Positions 12,855-13,139 of a DNA stretch of 13,139 nucleotides are shown here, in pieces; position 1 is the stretch's first letter; every line of letters begins with the position of its first letter. The notes under the pieces were generated by a model. The model did no database searches. It saw only the letters and a program-made list of their open reading frames with translations, and had not been told where the DNA came from. This stretch comes from Bacillota bacterium (GTDB lineage: Bacteria; Bacillota; Clostridia; Peptostreptococcales; Anaerovoracaceae), in NCBI GenBank assembly GCA_022793975.1, contig JAAWDW010000088.1:1-13139 (forward strand). Direction: 5' to 3'. The position numbers and the translations under genes are program-made.

Positions 12855-13139
12855 TTGGTCAAGCATTCGACCTATTAGTACCTCTCAGCTAAATACATTA
12901 CTGCACTTACACCTGAGGCCTATCAACGTGATAGTCTCTCACGAGTCTTACCATAAATGGAGGAAATCTTTTCTTGTGGGGGGCTTCGCACTTAGATGCT
13001 TTCAGCGCTTATCCCGTCCATACGTGGCTACCCAGCTATGCCCTTGGCAGAACAACTGGTGCACCAGAGGTATGTCCATCCCGGTCCTCTCGTACTAAGA
13101 ACAGCTCCACTCAAATTTCCAACGCCCACAGCGGATAGG
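12855..13139 (-). rRNA. rrl: 23S ribosomal RNA, 3' end (partial)
   Basis: The minus strand of this stretch is the last ~285 nt of 23S rRNA. Recognisable blocks are the sarcin-ricin loop (complement of CCTCTCGTACTAAGAACAGC at 13084-13103), GCTGAAAGCATCTAAGTGCGAAG, and the closing ACTAATAGGTCGAATGCTTG. The molecule continues beyond the right edge. ORFs in this region are spurious. Confidence 0.96.

Noticed and set aside
12492..13098. Several ORFs of 60-120 codons over the right end
   Set aside because: They lie in 5S/23S rRNA and its spacer, which are recognised on the minus strand.
1..13139. CRISPR array, insertion sequence, prophage or toxin-antitoxin module
   Set aside because: No spaced direct repeats, transposase, integrase or toxin-like pair; the AbrB-like protein stands alone without a MazF-type partner.

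Overview
The window is a chromosomal piece of an endospore-forming, low-to-mid GC Firmicute, most likely of the class Clostridia. Evidence is SpoIID with its Cys pair, SpmA/SpmB, a YaaH/SleL-type GH18 enzyme, RicT (YaaT), a clostridial-style AbrB with a C-terminal Cys4 knuckle, strong AGGAGG-type ribosome sites and a clostridial 5S/23S sequence. I cannot name a genus. All genes look intact apart from those cut by the window edges; there is no insertion sequence, prophage, CRISPR array or tRNA.

Layout. Positions 1-1529 (+): the 3' end of a GH18 spore-cortex-type hydrolase, then spoIID. A bidirectional terminator at about 1562-1612 separates spoIID from the convergent set murA, glyA and an AbrB-like regulator (1621-4485, -). 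A one-helix DUF948-like protein (4579-4911, -) is divergent from spmA-spmB (5024-6158, +). Next comes a minus-strand cluster, read from high to low coordinates: a two-helix zinc-ribbon protein, a 34-residue membrane peptide, tmk, holB, ricT and trmN6 (10198 down to 6128), headed by a canonical sigma-A promoter at 10231-10259. Upstream of it, also minus, are a half-size EamA transporter and a YbaK/ProXp-ala-type deacylase (11198 down to 10266). Divergent from these is ogt (11374-11871, +), then a VOC/glyoxalase-fold gene (12052-12414, +). The right end is the tail of an rRNA operon on the minus strand: its terminator, 5S, and the 3' end of 23S.

How the genes fit together. Three themes meet here. 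(1) Spore wall: GH18, SpoIID, SpmA/B, with MurA making peptidoglycan precursor; in Bacillus, murAA and spoIID are also neighbours. (2) The replication/housekeeping string tmk-holB-ricT-trmN6, which in B. subtilis continues towards abrB; here AbrB is still close by, but spmAB and the DUF948-like gene lie between in other orientations. (3) Stress and quality control: ogt, the deacylase and the VOC protein.

The best non-routine signal is a near-perfect LexA/SOS box (CGAACAAATGTTTG, 11303-11316) exactly between the -35 and -10 of the ogt promoter, suggesting SOS control of the alkyltransferase. Other points worth a look are a 5-codon mini-ORF bridging spmA and spmB, the unannotated 34-aa membrane protein upstream of tmk, the Cys4 tail on AbrB, the unclear trmN6 start, and a 31-bp tail-to-tail coding overlap of spmB and trmN6. 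I see no clearly novel multi-gene system; most of the window is conserved clostridial core.
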